Positions 52,801 to 58,876 of a stretch of 64,000 nucleotides of DNA are shown here, piece by piece. This DNA is from Tigriopus japonicus (lineage: Eukaryota; Arthropoda; Copepoda; Harpacticoida; Harpacticidae). The translations under genes were made by a program, and so were the position numbers. The stretch is taken from assembly GCA_010645155.1 (NCBI GenBank), contig CM021320.1, forward strand, positions 2,514,774 to 2,578,773. The letters are read 5' to 3'. How positions within the stretch are numbered: the first letter of the stretch is position 1; every line of letters starts with the position of its first letter. Under the pieces are notes generated by a model. That model was not told the origin of the DNA, ran no database searches, and worked only from the letters and a program-made list of their open reading frames with translations.

Positions 52801-55800
52801 TCTCTTCAGCCCTTCGTTTCCTGCTCCAAATAGCCTCATTGTAAAAAGGTACGGAAAACTTTTTAGAAATTTTGGAGGTTAAGGAATAGTTAATCGAATC
52901 CCAATACTTCATTTCTTTTGTAGTAGTGTGAACGTTCTTTTTATGTCCATGATAAAAAAATCGAGTCATTCCCTGAGTCATAATAATTTGTTGCGTTTCA
53001 TTTCAATTCCATGACAAAATAATTAAGTAGATATCACCACATGTGTGAGTTAGTGAATGATTTGATTTTTAAAATGTTTTGAAGATCATCGTCACGAGGT
53101 TCTCTTGATTCAAGATGCCACAACAGTTTTTAAAGACATACCTCGCCAACATATTAGTGGTGGTGTGATCTTGTGTTTTTTTGGATCCCCACTTACCAGC
53201 CACTTGTTCTTATGCTTGGACGGAAACTTTTGTTCCCCAAAAAAACTCTTCAGCCTTAGTTTTTCGTTCCTCGAGCACGTTGTGGAAGCAGCCTTACTAC
53301 TTGGCTCGTCCTTGGTTGGACGGATAGATCTACTTGGTAGTACACTATGTAGTACTACCTATCATACATGGTCCTACTGCTACACACTCGATGGTGAACG
53401 GCAATGCCCAAGTGAAGACGGTGCTTGAATGAACAAGGGCTACAGGGAGTAAGAGACTTGGTGAGGCTCTCCTCGTCCACTGGGGCCAACACCACCAACA
53501 CCGAGTGCTACTTCTACACTCTGTGCCACCGGCTCTTATGTATGCGGATACGAAAAGTTGGAACAATGACAACAGAATGCCTAAAAAGCGAGGGACCAGA
53601 AGGAAAATATTCAAATTACCGCAATTTGCATCTCATCTCTTTCCAAAGACAAAGACAGATAGATTTGTTGAATAGTCTACGGCATCCATACCACGGGGAT
53701 TCATGGGCAACTCGGGTGTCAAATTTGGAGAATCGCAAGATTCTTGCCAAACCAATCGACCCAATTGGTGTTCCCTGAACTTTCCAATCTCTGGTTATTA
53801 GCAACTAGCAAGCAGGGTAAGTAGGGACAAAGGGATCTCATTTCCAAGAGGGAAAGGGTTCATCGTCTTAAATCCCAAGCACTTACTTATAAATAGTACA
53901 TTGCGTTCATTTAAAGACACAGCTGGTAACCATATTACCCAGATACTACTACATCCACCCACATTTTAAACGAGATTGTCAGTCCAAGGCAAGCCATGAA
54001 ACTATTGCCATATCATGCAGAACTTTGCATAAAATGTTGAGCTCGAGTGGGAACAAAACGAATAAAAGAACAGAAAGCAGACTTTTCCTCAGTTCCCATC
54101 TTCGTTCAAAAACAGTTAGCATGACTCCTTTATGTGTACTCAAAGAGTGTGCCAGTTGCCGTGAAGAAGATCTTGGAACGCTTCATTGCAAGCCGACAAA
54201 ACTGGAAATTTTGAAAAAAGATGGATGGACAAACGTTTTCGTAATGAAAATCGTCATAAATGAACGACGTTTTAAAAATTATATCTTTTTTTACAATTTG
54301 AACTGCATGTCTGTCAGAGGTTCTTGCGCTCTTGAACCTAATTGGTGCAACAAAACATCGACTGAAAAAATAACGGTAAACTATTGTCAAAAACTACACG
54401 ATGGAAAGAAATGTAGTAGCAGATATTGTGTAACAAAAGTAAAAATCTGCAGCATTATGATCTCTAAGACCTCCATGAGGCAATCCTTCCTCCGAATCGC
54501 AAAGTCTTAATCAGCTCGCTAGACCCTAAGCAATAAATTTGTGCACAACTTATCCCAGAAGGCGCAAGAGATGCTGTCATCCTCTTGTCTGATTTATGAT
54601 CAAACGTAAATTGCATAATGAGTTGAACAAAAACGCCGACAATGATAATCATGGTATAATTGTTGGTCTTTTTAGGCACTTAAGGATACTTGAAGGCCTA
54701 TTTACAAGTATTCATATCGCAGGGGCAAATATAAGCATCCATTAAAGGCAAAAGGTTGTTTTACGAAAATTATCCAGTGGCTTTTTGTTAAGTTATATCT
54801 TATATCAGAAATTTAGTTCTCTTTTTTGGATTGTGGTCGGAGAGTTTGAAACCATTCCAATTTTTCCGGTAGGCAATGTCAAGTCAGGTTACAAAATGGT
54901 TCTCCGTTTGTGGGTGCGTAAAGTTCTCGCCTACTAAATGAAGCATTTGGATATCACATTGAAGCCGGTCAAATTCTAGATTCATGGAAACTTGTCAAAG
55001 TGTTCTCGTTAAAGAAAGCTTGGGATTTGGTTCAAGCGATCTTAAACTCAAATACTGAAGCCAACTTTTTTACAACGAAAAGTTTGAGCCTGGGACCTCT
55101 TTTCTTCGGACTTGGTATTTCGCAATCCCGAGAATTGTACCTACAGCATGTACCTACAGCACAGCAGGTCCTAGCATTCGTACTTACTTGGCAATCATTT
55201 GAAAAGTTTCTCCAGCAAAGTTGAATGAGGATAAAATCCGAGGTTAATTTCTTCTATTGCTCGACATTTCACCGTCGAAAACGGTTTTGTCACTGCACTT
55301 CCCATGCGGAAAAATGGCGTCGTAGTAGATTGATGAAATGAGCGTTCGAATACTACTTCTACCAGAATACCAGTTCGAGTACGTACTGTAAAGAGAATCA
55401 TCTTGTGTCACACATTTCAACACATCTTTTCCCGAATGGAGAAGAAGGGAAACCATCCAGCAACCACAAACCAACTCGAATGTGACCTCAGAAAGCATCT
55501 CGTCACTTTTTCGTGAGAGTGAGTGAGACTGGCAGTGTAGATGGAAGTGGCACGAAAAGTTAAGGTCGCTAATTCAAATTCTTCGACAAAACTTGACAGA
55601 CAGTGTGGCTTGAGGGCCCTTTCAGACCATTCCCTCGGCTGATATTCCCCGCAAAGGAAACTTTTCGTGGACACACTACGACAATACAAGTCTCTTTTCA
55701 TTTCTCTTCACTCACCAGTCACTCTGAGTGAGCATTTTCCGTAGTATACCTACATACCCACTGTTCAGTAGCATCGAAGTTACAGGGTGCGCCACTTAAA

Positions 55801-57580
55801 ATCGGACATGAAGAATTACTAATAAAAGGGAACTGAGCCGTCGAATCAAAAAGCCTTTGTTTGCTACAAATGTTATTGATTGCAACAATATTTAACAGAT
55901 CTTTTACTAAGTTATTCGACATTGAGGCCCTTGCTTTTAACCACGGTCTCGAATCTCCTCTCTGCACATGAGCAAATGATCCGCACCTGCTCTGCTGGAA
56001 TTTTAGTCCTTGCAACCTAGAAACCCACATTTTTTAACCTTTACTCCCCACCTTCTTCTCCAGAATGGCCTATATATAAAAATTCTTGGATTAAGATCTG
56101 GTTAATTTTGCTTCAAGAAGCCTAGAATCTACGCTCCTCACAGACAAACCTTGCTTGAACAATGTCAAGATCTTTTTACGAGCGTCTTTCTTGGTTGCCT
56201 TTTTTCTTGCTGAAACAGCTAGAGTCCCCAATTCCCTCAAAATAATAAGTGATTGGCCTTTGAGCTGGATTTGGGGGGTATTGCTGGCCTTTATCAAACC
56301 TCTGTCCGATTTTAAGTGGCGCTCCCTGTAGAACCTACTACGTACTAGCTCCAAGTTCCAAGGGAATAGGGACCCTAGGTACGCACAAAAAGAGCACGTT
56401 TTACAAAGGACATGGTTGAAAACCACTCCCACAACTACATGGTTGAGAATCAACATTTTAGCGTTAAATCAGAATCAAAATTGGACTCTTTGTGTGTTGT
56501 CTCGTACATTTAGATCAATGTCAAGCTACGAAGAAGAACTTTGGATAAGAGTGAGATAGACCCCTTGCTGTACTACGCTAAAAAAGACGGTGCAATCAGT
56601 TCACGAAAGAAGCTGGACGAAACAGCTTAATTTGGTAATGCAATCACGCACTGACTCCAAAACCTCAGTAGTTTCCACTTTGAAGTTGCAAGTTGATATA
56701 AGAGAGAGAGAGAGCAAAAGTGAAGCCCAAAGGGTCACGTATTGTACAATACTTGAGAACTTTGATCTACAATATCAAGAAGACCTTCCTTACCTTTCAC
56801 ACCTAGGCCGTTGTGCAGTTGTGGACATACTTTCCACAATCCAATATCAAAATCAACCGCAAAATCCCGCCTCATGTGACTCATGTCGACACTCGAACTG
56901 TCCGTTTGTGGGCCTCGATTGGCCAATGCGGCATAGCCAATGGGGACCGTGACTGGCTCTGTGGTGTGGACCCAAAGGTCGGTCACTAGAGCTCCCAACA
57001 GACAAGACATGCTGATTGAGCCCAAGATGATGGAATAACAATTGATGCTTCGGCATTGGCGACACAAACCTCGCGGTGAGGATCGCGAGGCCGCTAAAGG
57101 CGTCACTGCAGCCACAGCTCCATCCGAAGTCAAACGGGTGGATTGCCGTGACTGCAACCCGTTTTGCTGTAAGGACCCAATTTTGACTGTTATCCGTGCA
57201 CTTGAGAGTGAATCATGATTTTCTTTTTATGGAAGGTCACAAGATAAGAATTTTGTCCAAGGTCCCTCCACCGCTCTGTCACTTCACAACATCTTACAAT
57301 GGTGACATTTGCCTCTGTCGACGAGTATCTTTTTAAAAGAGACCTCAGCAAATAGCTTGATATAAATTATCTGCTCATGCATGTGTCTCTTCCTTGACTG
57401 GTGATGAAACCCTCTTTGGAACAATTTCATCTCCACGGAACTTACCGGCTTGGCAACCTCATCGAGCGCTCCCAAAAAGCCTCGCGAAGGAAGGAAGGAA
57501 TCCTCTGAGGCTCGTGGAACATCGAAGCAAGAGCGAAGGAAGATGCGAGCGCATTCGAGCAAGCAGGATCCCAAGTTCAT
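3750..57580 (-). CDS. Stargazin/TARP-like four-pass membrane protein (calcium-channel gamma / claudin superfamily), six-exon gene over 54 kb
   Basis: I assembled this gene from exons 57446-57580, 56794-57166, 24775-24904, 12802-12926, 4958-5196 and 3750-4877. The phases agree at every junction and total 2130 nt, or 709 residues plus stop. TM1 is about residues 88-110. It is followed by an extracellular loop with the claudin-family signature GLWKVC (about 154-159) and a second cysteine. TM2 is about 214-236, TM3 about 244-268 and TM4 about 303-328, starting with YYYGWSF, very close to the TARP motif YSYGWSF. The long cytoplasmic tail has poly-His and poly-Gln runs and ends in TSVV, a class I PDZ ligand; vertebrate TARPs end in TTPV. 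Known TARPs bind AMPA/kainate-type glutamate receptors and control their trafficking and gating; that role here is inference. The nearest named relative is probably insect stg1 or CACNG-like proteins. Vertebrate gamma-2 is about 320 residues, so this tail is unusually long. The first exon is the least certain part. Confidence 0.85.
4958..5196 (-). CDS. TARP-like gene, exon 5: end of TM3, second loop and TM4
   Basis: This 239-nt exon lies between a TTTCAG acceptor and a GAG|GTATGT donor. It encodes the rest of TM3 (LVLGCALIIFVCVL), a Pro/His-containing second extracellular loop, and TM4 opening with YYYGWSFILAVLAFLGSE, the most TARP-like stretch of the protein. It ends NRFDSE, continued by EEFVKSLPGME in the last exon. 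Confidence 0.9.
10601..10619. repeat. ACGT microsatellite
   Basis: CGTACGTACGTACGTACGT, self-complementary. Shorter TACGTA/GTACGTAC words recur in many introns of this window. Confidence 0.9.
11404..11645. other. Assembly gap (242 Ns)
   Basis: A run of N inside intron 4/5 sequence of the TARP-like gene, downstream of exon 4. No coding phase is disturbed, since exons 4 and 5 join correctly without it. True size and content are unknown. Confidence 0.99.
12802..12926 (-). CDS. TARP-like gene, exon 4: TM2 and start of TM3
   Basis: The acceptor TGTTCCAG precedes 12926 and the donor GGAG|GTAAGTC follows 12802. The 125-nt exon encodes LSTLFTILSVAILGSASLL (TM2), a short basic turn (SHCIRGTKM) and the first half of TM3 (LLASGLYALGG). 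It starts with one base that completes an Arg codon and ends with one base that begins a Gly codon. Both fit the neighbouring exons. Confidence 0.88.
20254..20472. mobile_element. Short hAT-type MITE, copy 2
   Basis: The left end is CAGGGGTCGGCAACC and the right end GGTTGCCTACCTCTG, a textbook hAT terminal repeat. The flanks CCTTTTAC and ACTTATAC match at 6 of 8 positions. The interior is rich in GGGCCCAC motifs, as in copy 1. No coding capacity. Confidence 0.78.
20880..21073. mobile_element. 194-bp inverted-repeat MITE inserted in the mariner-like element
   Basis: Two arms of about 60 bp are inverted copies. Each has the core AATTCAAAAAGCGAGAGTAC and AATCAAGTCAGATT, with few mismatches. The short centre contains two copies of the palindrome GAGTATATACTC. 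It lies between the left terminal repeat and the transposase stop. A diverged half-copy is present at about 29367-29475, which supports an independent mobile family. Confidence 0.7.
21100..22156 (-). pseudogene. Broken mariner-like transposase
   Basis: The start ATG is at 22154-22156. The N-terminal part carries helix-turn-helix DNA-binding regions (FSGAQISCKLGVSPMQVSRT) and is open to 21743. A frameshift follows, then the first catalytic motif FIWTDEKVF. A second frameshift lies between QNDAPAHT (second Asp) and WPPSSPDLNPMDFSV, which carries the third acidic residue, an Asp. The Trp codon expected after FSV is TAG. The C-terminus (RAWEELPEDTVRATIDQVP, then RLQQVRQANVGHIEKK) ends at 21100. 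At least two frameshifts and one nonsense codon make it non-functional. The spacing between the last two Asp residues is about 36-37, but a frameshift lies in it, so the subfamily is not secure. Confidence 0.9.
22234..22969. mobile_element. Probable 736-bp insertion in the mariner-like element
   Basis: The 12-bp sequence TACCAGACTCTA occurs at 22222-22233 and again at 22958-22969. The segment between carries a short inverted match near its ends (ATTGGCATTC near 22253, its complement near 22935). Removing it helps restore a normal mariner length. No coding sequence was recognised in it. The long direct repeat would suit a Mutator-like target duplication, but the type is unproven. Confidence 0.45.
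24775..24904 (-). CDS. TARP-like gene, exon 3: second half of extracellular loop
   Basis: This 130-nt exon is isolated between introns of 31.9 kb and 11.8 kb. It has a strong acceptor (TTGCGTTACAG) and donor (ATGAG|GTAAGTG). Its phases (two bases to start, two to finish) are exactly what exon 2 and exon 4 require. It encodes the loop cysteine (PSISC) and a segment ending SFVSRMR that runs straight into TM2. Because it is short and far from its neighbours, automatic annotation could easily miss it. Confidence 0.82.
25557..26006. repeat. 450-bp foldback (giant imperfect palindrome)
   Basis: The left arm 25557 to about 25780 and the right arm to 26006 are inverted copies of about 225 bp with only a few bases between them. 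The outer ends are CAAGAAGCAC and its complement. The central 30 bp (GAATGAATGAACT.GCCCTTTTG) is nearly perfect, and similarity falls outward with scattered substitutions and small indels. No coding sequence. It is either a foldback transposon or the product of inverted duplication. Confidence 0.85.
26016..27440. mobile_element. hAT-type non-autonomous element filled with a TTCGGATTCG minisatellite
   Basis: The terminal inverted repeats are TAGAGCTGTGCATCGGATCC plus GAA at both ends. ATAGGAGT lies just left of the element and TTAGGAGT two bases beyond its right end, a likely 8-bp duplication with slight decay. Blocks of a 35-38-bp direct repeat built on TTCGGATTCGGATTCG and TTCGGATT lie at 26027-26130, 26305-26440 and 27180-27425, all in the same orientation. 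The middle (about 26440-27170) is AT-rich with no coding. Confidence 0.72.
27542..28577 (+). repeat. Tandem duplication of a 0.52-kb segment
   Basis: The segment 27542-28063 is repeated at 28064-28577. Both start GTATCATTTTACGGACCT and are highly similar throughout, including AATGTTGCATTTATGGGCAA. The second copy has 12 extra bases near its start. Each copy holds short parallel open frames with matching residues (for example SKSGI.NFKVRKNPLNLC), but I recognise no protein and both frames stop after about 79 codons. Confidence 0.85.
29543..31599. mobile_element. Inner hAT-like element with 250-bp terminal inverted repeats and perfect 8-bp duplication
   Basis: It begins TAGAGCTCTATATTAGAAAG and ends with the complement. 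The inverted arms extend about 250 bp (29543-29795 and 31350-31599), sharing ATCATATCCAACGCCATCTA and CCTCTAAGCTGAACAA. GTCTATCT flanks it exactly on both sides (29535-29542 and 31600-31607). The 1.5-kb interior includes a CT-rich microsatellite (30155-30182) and no recognisable transposase, so it is non-autonomous. Confidence 0.88.
30155..30182. repeat. CT-rich microsatellite
   Basis: About 14 CT dinucleotides with two CTCG interruptions, inside the inner hAT-like element (29543-31599). Confidence 0.9.
33079..33130 (+). repeat. Short dispersed repeat, copy 1
   Basis: This sequence and 35295-35353 share ATTTTCAAGC.CCCTCGC and then CAGCTAGGGCTACTTCAACT in the same order and orientation, with a small length difference between the two words. 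The second copy abuts the 797-bp palindrome. The repeat family is unknown. Confidence 0.6.
34492..35282. mobile_element. Possible degenerate hAT-like element
   Basis: The left end CAGGGTTGCCAGGCC and right end GGCCACACTG resemble hAT termini, and both subterminal regions carry short repeated words (TTCGCCAGA at the left, AATGCTA(G/A)AA at the right). The ends do not match each other well and no target duplication is seen. They could belong to two different elements. Confidence 0.3.
35295..35353 (+). repeat. Short dispersed repeat, copy 2
   Basis: Second copy of the sequence at 33079-33130. It lies between the possible hAT-like right end (35282) and the left edge of the palindrome (35377). 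Confidence 0.6.
35377..36173. repeat. 797-bp near-complete palindrome
   Basis: Arms of about 340 bp are inverted copies separated by about 85-100 bp. The outer ends are ATTA(T/C)GTGGAGTGGGATCG. Shared internal stretches include AACGAGGGCGCGTTACC and ATGGACAATCACTATCACAA. Each arm holds a short parallel open frame (GVGSNEGALP.WCEFS.VIAWS) reading toward the centre. I do not recognise it. No clear target duplication. Confidence 0.85.
36331..36660. repeat. 330-bp imperfect inverted repeat
   Basis: The arms 36331-36375 and 36612-36660 are inverted copies, sharing CATATAATG(G/A)CTAGA plus a weaker inner match (GCGAGA.AAA.GTG). The middle contains CGTACCGTACGTAC. Probably an old MITE. Confidence 0.55.
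36688..37046. mobile_element. 359-bp inverted-repeat element with TAGAG ends
   Basis: Arms of about 100 bp are inverted copies. They start TAGAGGTTGT and share CCTGCCGCGTAGACATC and GGCCAGCCAGCACTGTCCA. The AT-rich centre is about 160 bp. The TAGAG terminus matches the hAT-like elements nearby, but the flanking 8-mers (CTTTCGCA and TTGTCTAG) do not agree. Confidence 0.65.
37102..37363 (+). pseudogene. Degenerate coiled-coil coding fragment
   Basis: Two overlapping frames read like one helical protein after a single frameshift. The first is SPQAQIARLEKTLVYERATW followed by QQEKAAGEREN; the second is RSELEVIRLRDKFNEAFALE followed by KDDTETLAREVAS, ending at TAG near 37363. Composition suggests a coiled coil. 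It could be a remnant of a captured gene or a retroelement Gag. The family is unknown. Confidence 0.35.
37378..38104. mobile_element. 727-bp hAT-like MITE with perfect 8-bp duplication
   Basis: The ends TAGAG(C/T)G(A/G)CCGAAAATAT are inverted copies, continuing TTAATT. CTGATGAC flanks it exactly on both sides (37370-37377 and 38105-38112). The interior is very AT-rich with many TTTAAATATTT motifs near both ends and no coding sequence. Confidence 0.88.
54091..54510 (+). other. Cysteine-rich open frame, possible exon of an unrecognised gene
   Basis: The plus strand is open here through 12 cysteines. In order it reads LCVLKECASCREEDLGTLHC, then a helix- or strand-like basic segment (KIVINERRFKNYIFFYNLNC), then GSC, NWC, NYC, KCSSRYC and KIC, with a stop near 54508. 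Possible acceptors (CTCAG or AACAG) lie at about 54089 and 54110. Spacing such as C-x5-G-x-C recalls secreted cystine-rich domains, but no signal peptide or family match is visible. It lies antisense inside intron 3 of the TARP-like gene. It may be chance. Confidence 0.28.
55783..56328 (-). mobile_element. 546-bp mariner-like deletion derivative
   Basis: The ends are inverted copies of CAGGG(T/A)GCGCCACTTAAAA, continuing TCGGACA. They are flanked by TA on both sides (55781-55782 and 56329-56330). On the minus strand the interior keeps fragments that look like the N-terminal helix-turn-helix part (KKDARKKILTLFKQGLSVRS) and the extreme C-terminal part (a region resembling VRKVCASF..RLEAV) of a transposase, with the catalytic domain missing. 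It is an internally deleted, non-autonomous copy, unrelated in its termini to the element at 20781-23065. Confidence 0.8.
56794..57166 (-). CDS. TARP-like gene, exon 2: TM1 and GLW-x2-C loop motif
   Basis: The acceptor TTACAG precedes 57166 and the donor GTAAGG follows 56794. The exon ends in phase 1. It encodes a basic, Ser-rich lead-in, a hydrophobic segment (NCYSIILGSISMSCLLGALV), then DLW and the diagnostic GLWKVC. The W-GLW-C arrangement defines the first extracellular loop of claudins and calcium-channel gamma subunits. A TTG at 57157 was considered as a start and rejected, because it is not ATG and a splice acceptor lies just upstream. Confidence 0.88.
57446..57580 (-). CDS. TARP-like gene, proposed first coding exon
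   Basis: The next exon (56794-57166) has no in-frame ATG before its first membrane segment and begins right after a good acceptor (TTACAG), so the start codon must lie upstream. This open stretch supplies one: ATG at 57578-57580, 45 codons, ending in a consensus donor (CCG|GTAAGT) in phase 0, which matches the phase of the next exon. The encoded N-terminus (MNLGSCLLECARIFLRS...) has no recognised motif, and TARPs normally have short N-termini. An alternative first exon further upstream is therefore quite possible. Confidence 0.45.
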
Positions 57581-58748
57581 TTGTATCTCGTCTTGTGCAC
57601 AAGACCAGAAGTTAACCAATGTTCCTGGACTTGCAAGAGACACCGCACCACTTAGCCTGAAATAGCCTTTACCCTGTAGAAGGCAAATTTCGATGCATCG
57701 CTGTCCAAAGATGGCCTATTTTCCTGTTATGGGAGTATTCATATTGATATTTAGGGTCATTGGTGGCAAAGTGAAGAATGAATTCGTGTATTAAGAGCAG
57801 TATTCTTGAAGTCACATCACAAAATTATGGTGAGGTTAGAATCGTACTAGTTGGGTATAAATTAACATCCAAACAAAGGTCTTAAATATGATTCCAAACT
57901 CACAGACAAACAAAATACCCATGAATTAGGAGATGATGCTACAAGTGGATACTTGCCAAAAAGATTAGAATACTTAGTGCCAAATTGGAGTTCGAGAATA
58001 ACAATAAATACACGATAAAATGTCTCTGCGATGCATTGAAAGGAAAGTTTGACAATCTAGAAATATCACATTCATGGAAAATGCTCAAAATGACACGTTT
58101 ATGGGATTAAGAAAGTAAGATTTTAAATGCATTGTTTTAATTTATTTGCCAAAGCGAACATGAATGGTGCTAAGGCACAATAACTGGACTGCAATCATGA
58201 AAACCTTATGTGTGTACTAATCTGTTAACGGATGGTATCTTTTCCTCGACCAACTTAAGAGGAATCACTACTGAAAGTTGATAAGAATAGAGAGAGAGGT
58301 CTGTTTGTTGTGCATCCGTAACCTACATTTCATTCAGAAGCAATGTTTTCCAGATGGGCTATAAACACTTTAACGGTAGGACTGTTCGAGAGGGACAACC
58401 AACTCGGTCATCCATAGCTCAGTGAGTATATCCTTGGATTATGCTGGACATGACGTTTAGAGCTTCACATAATCTCTGATTATTCTAGGATGTTGCGCAT
58501 CACTAGACGCCATCAGCAGGAAGGCCTGGACAATTTTCGTTGATCAGCACATTGACTAATCCCGCGGAATTTGGAAAGTAGGGAAGCTCCAATAAGCACG
58601 AGTCACACAAGCATAAGTGTGACAGAAATGGGGAAACATTACGTAAATGCCAAATATTTGGTTGGTTTGCTATTGTGACATTTTCTTTTCTCTTGAAAAA
58701 TACGCACTTAATTAGGAGCAATGCGATGGAACACGAAACTTCAGTATC
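57581..58748. other. Intergenic region between V-ATPase F and the TARP-like gene
   Basis: About 1.2 kb between the V-ATPase poly(A) signal and the proposed first TARP exon. It should contain the TARP promoter and any 5' UTR if the proposed first exon is right. No promoter motif was recognised. Confidence 0.5.
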
Positions 58749-58754
58749 TTTATT
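58749..58754 (-). terminator. Poly(A) signal of V-ATPase subunit F gene
   Basis: AATAAA on the minus strand (TTTATT on plus), about 120 bp after the stop codon. It is the first canonical hexamer downstream and gives a 3' UTR of about 150 nt. Confidence 0.75.
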
Positions 58755-58876
58755 AGAAAGAAATCAGAACAATAGAATTGATGAAATGCATAGAAAAGTG
58801 GTTTGGGTTGACATCAATCATCGTTGAAGGAGGCTTCAAAGAAACCCCGAATAAAACTAGAAATGAAATGCTGGAT

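Larger units (their letters stand above)
24905..56793 (-). other. Intron 3 of TARP-like gene (31.9 kb)
   Basis: From 25.5 to 38.1 kb it is largely inverted-repeat and hAT-type elements, described separately. The part from 38.1 to 55.7 kb is plainer: microsatellites (AATG and GA at 43753-43791, GGGT at 46549-46570, GA at 48943-48958, CT at 51437-51467) and one cysteine-rich open frame at 54.1 kb. The mariner derivative (55783-56328) lies near its 5' end, with a GA microsatellite at 56700-56714. Confidence 0.7.

Noticed and set aside
57155..57157. TTG as the start codon of the TARP-like protein
   Set aside because: It is not ATG, and a canonical splice acceptor lies 9 bp upstream, which makes this internal to an exon.
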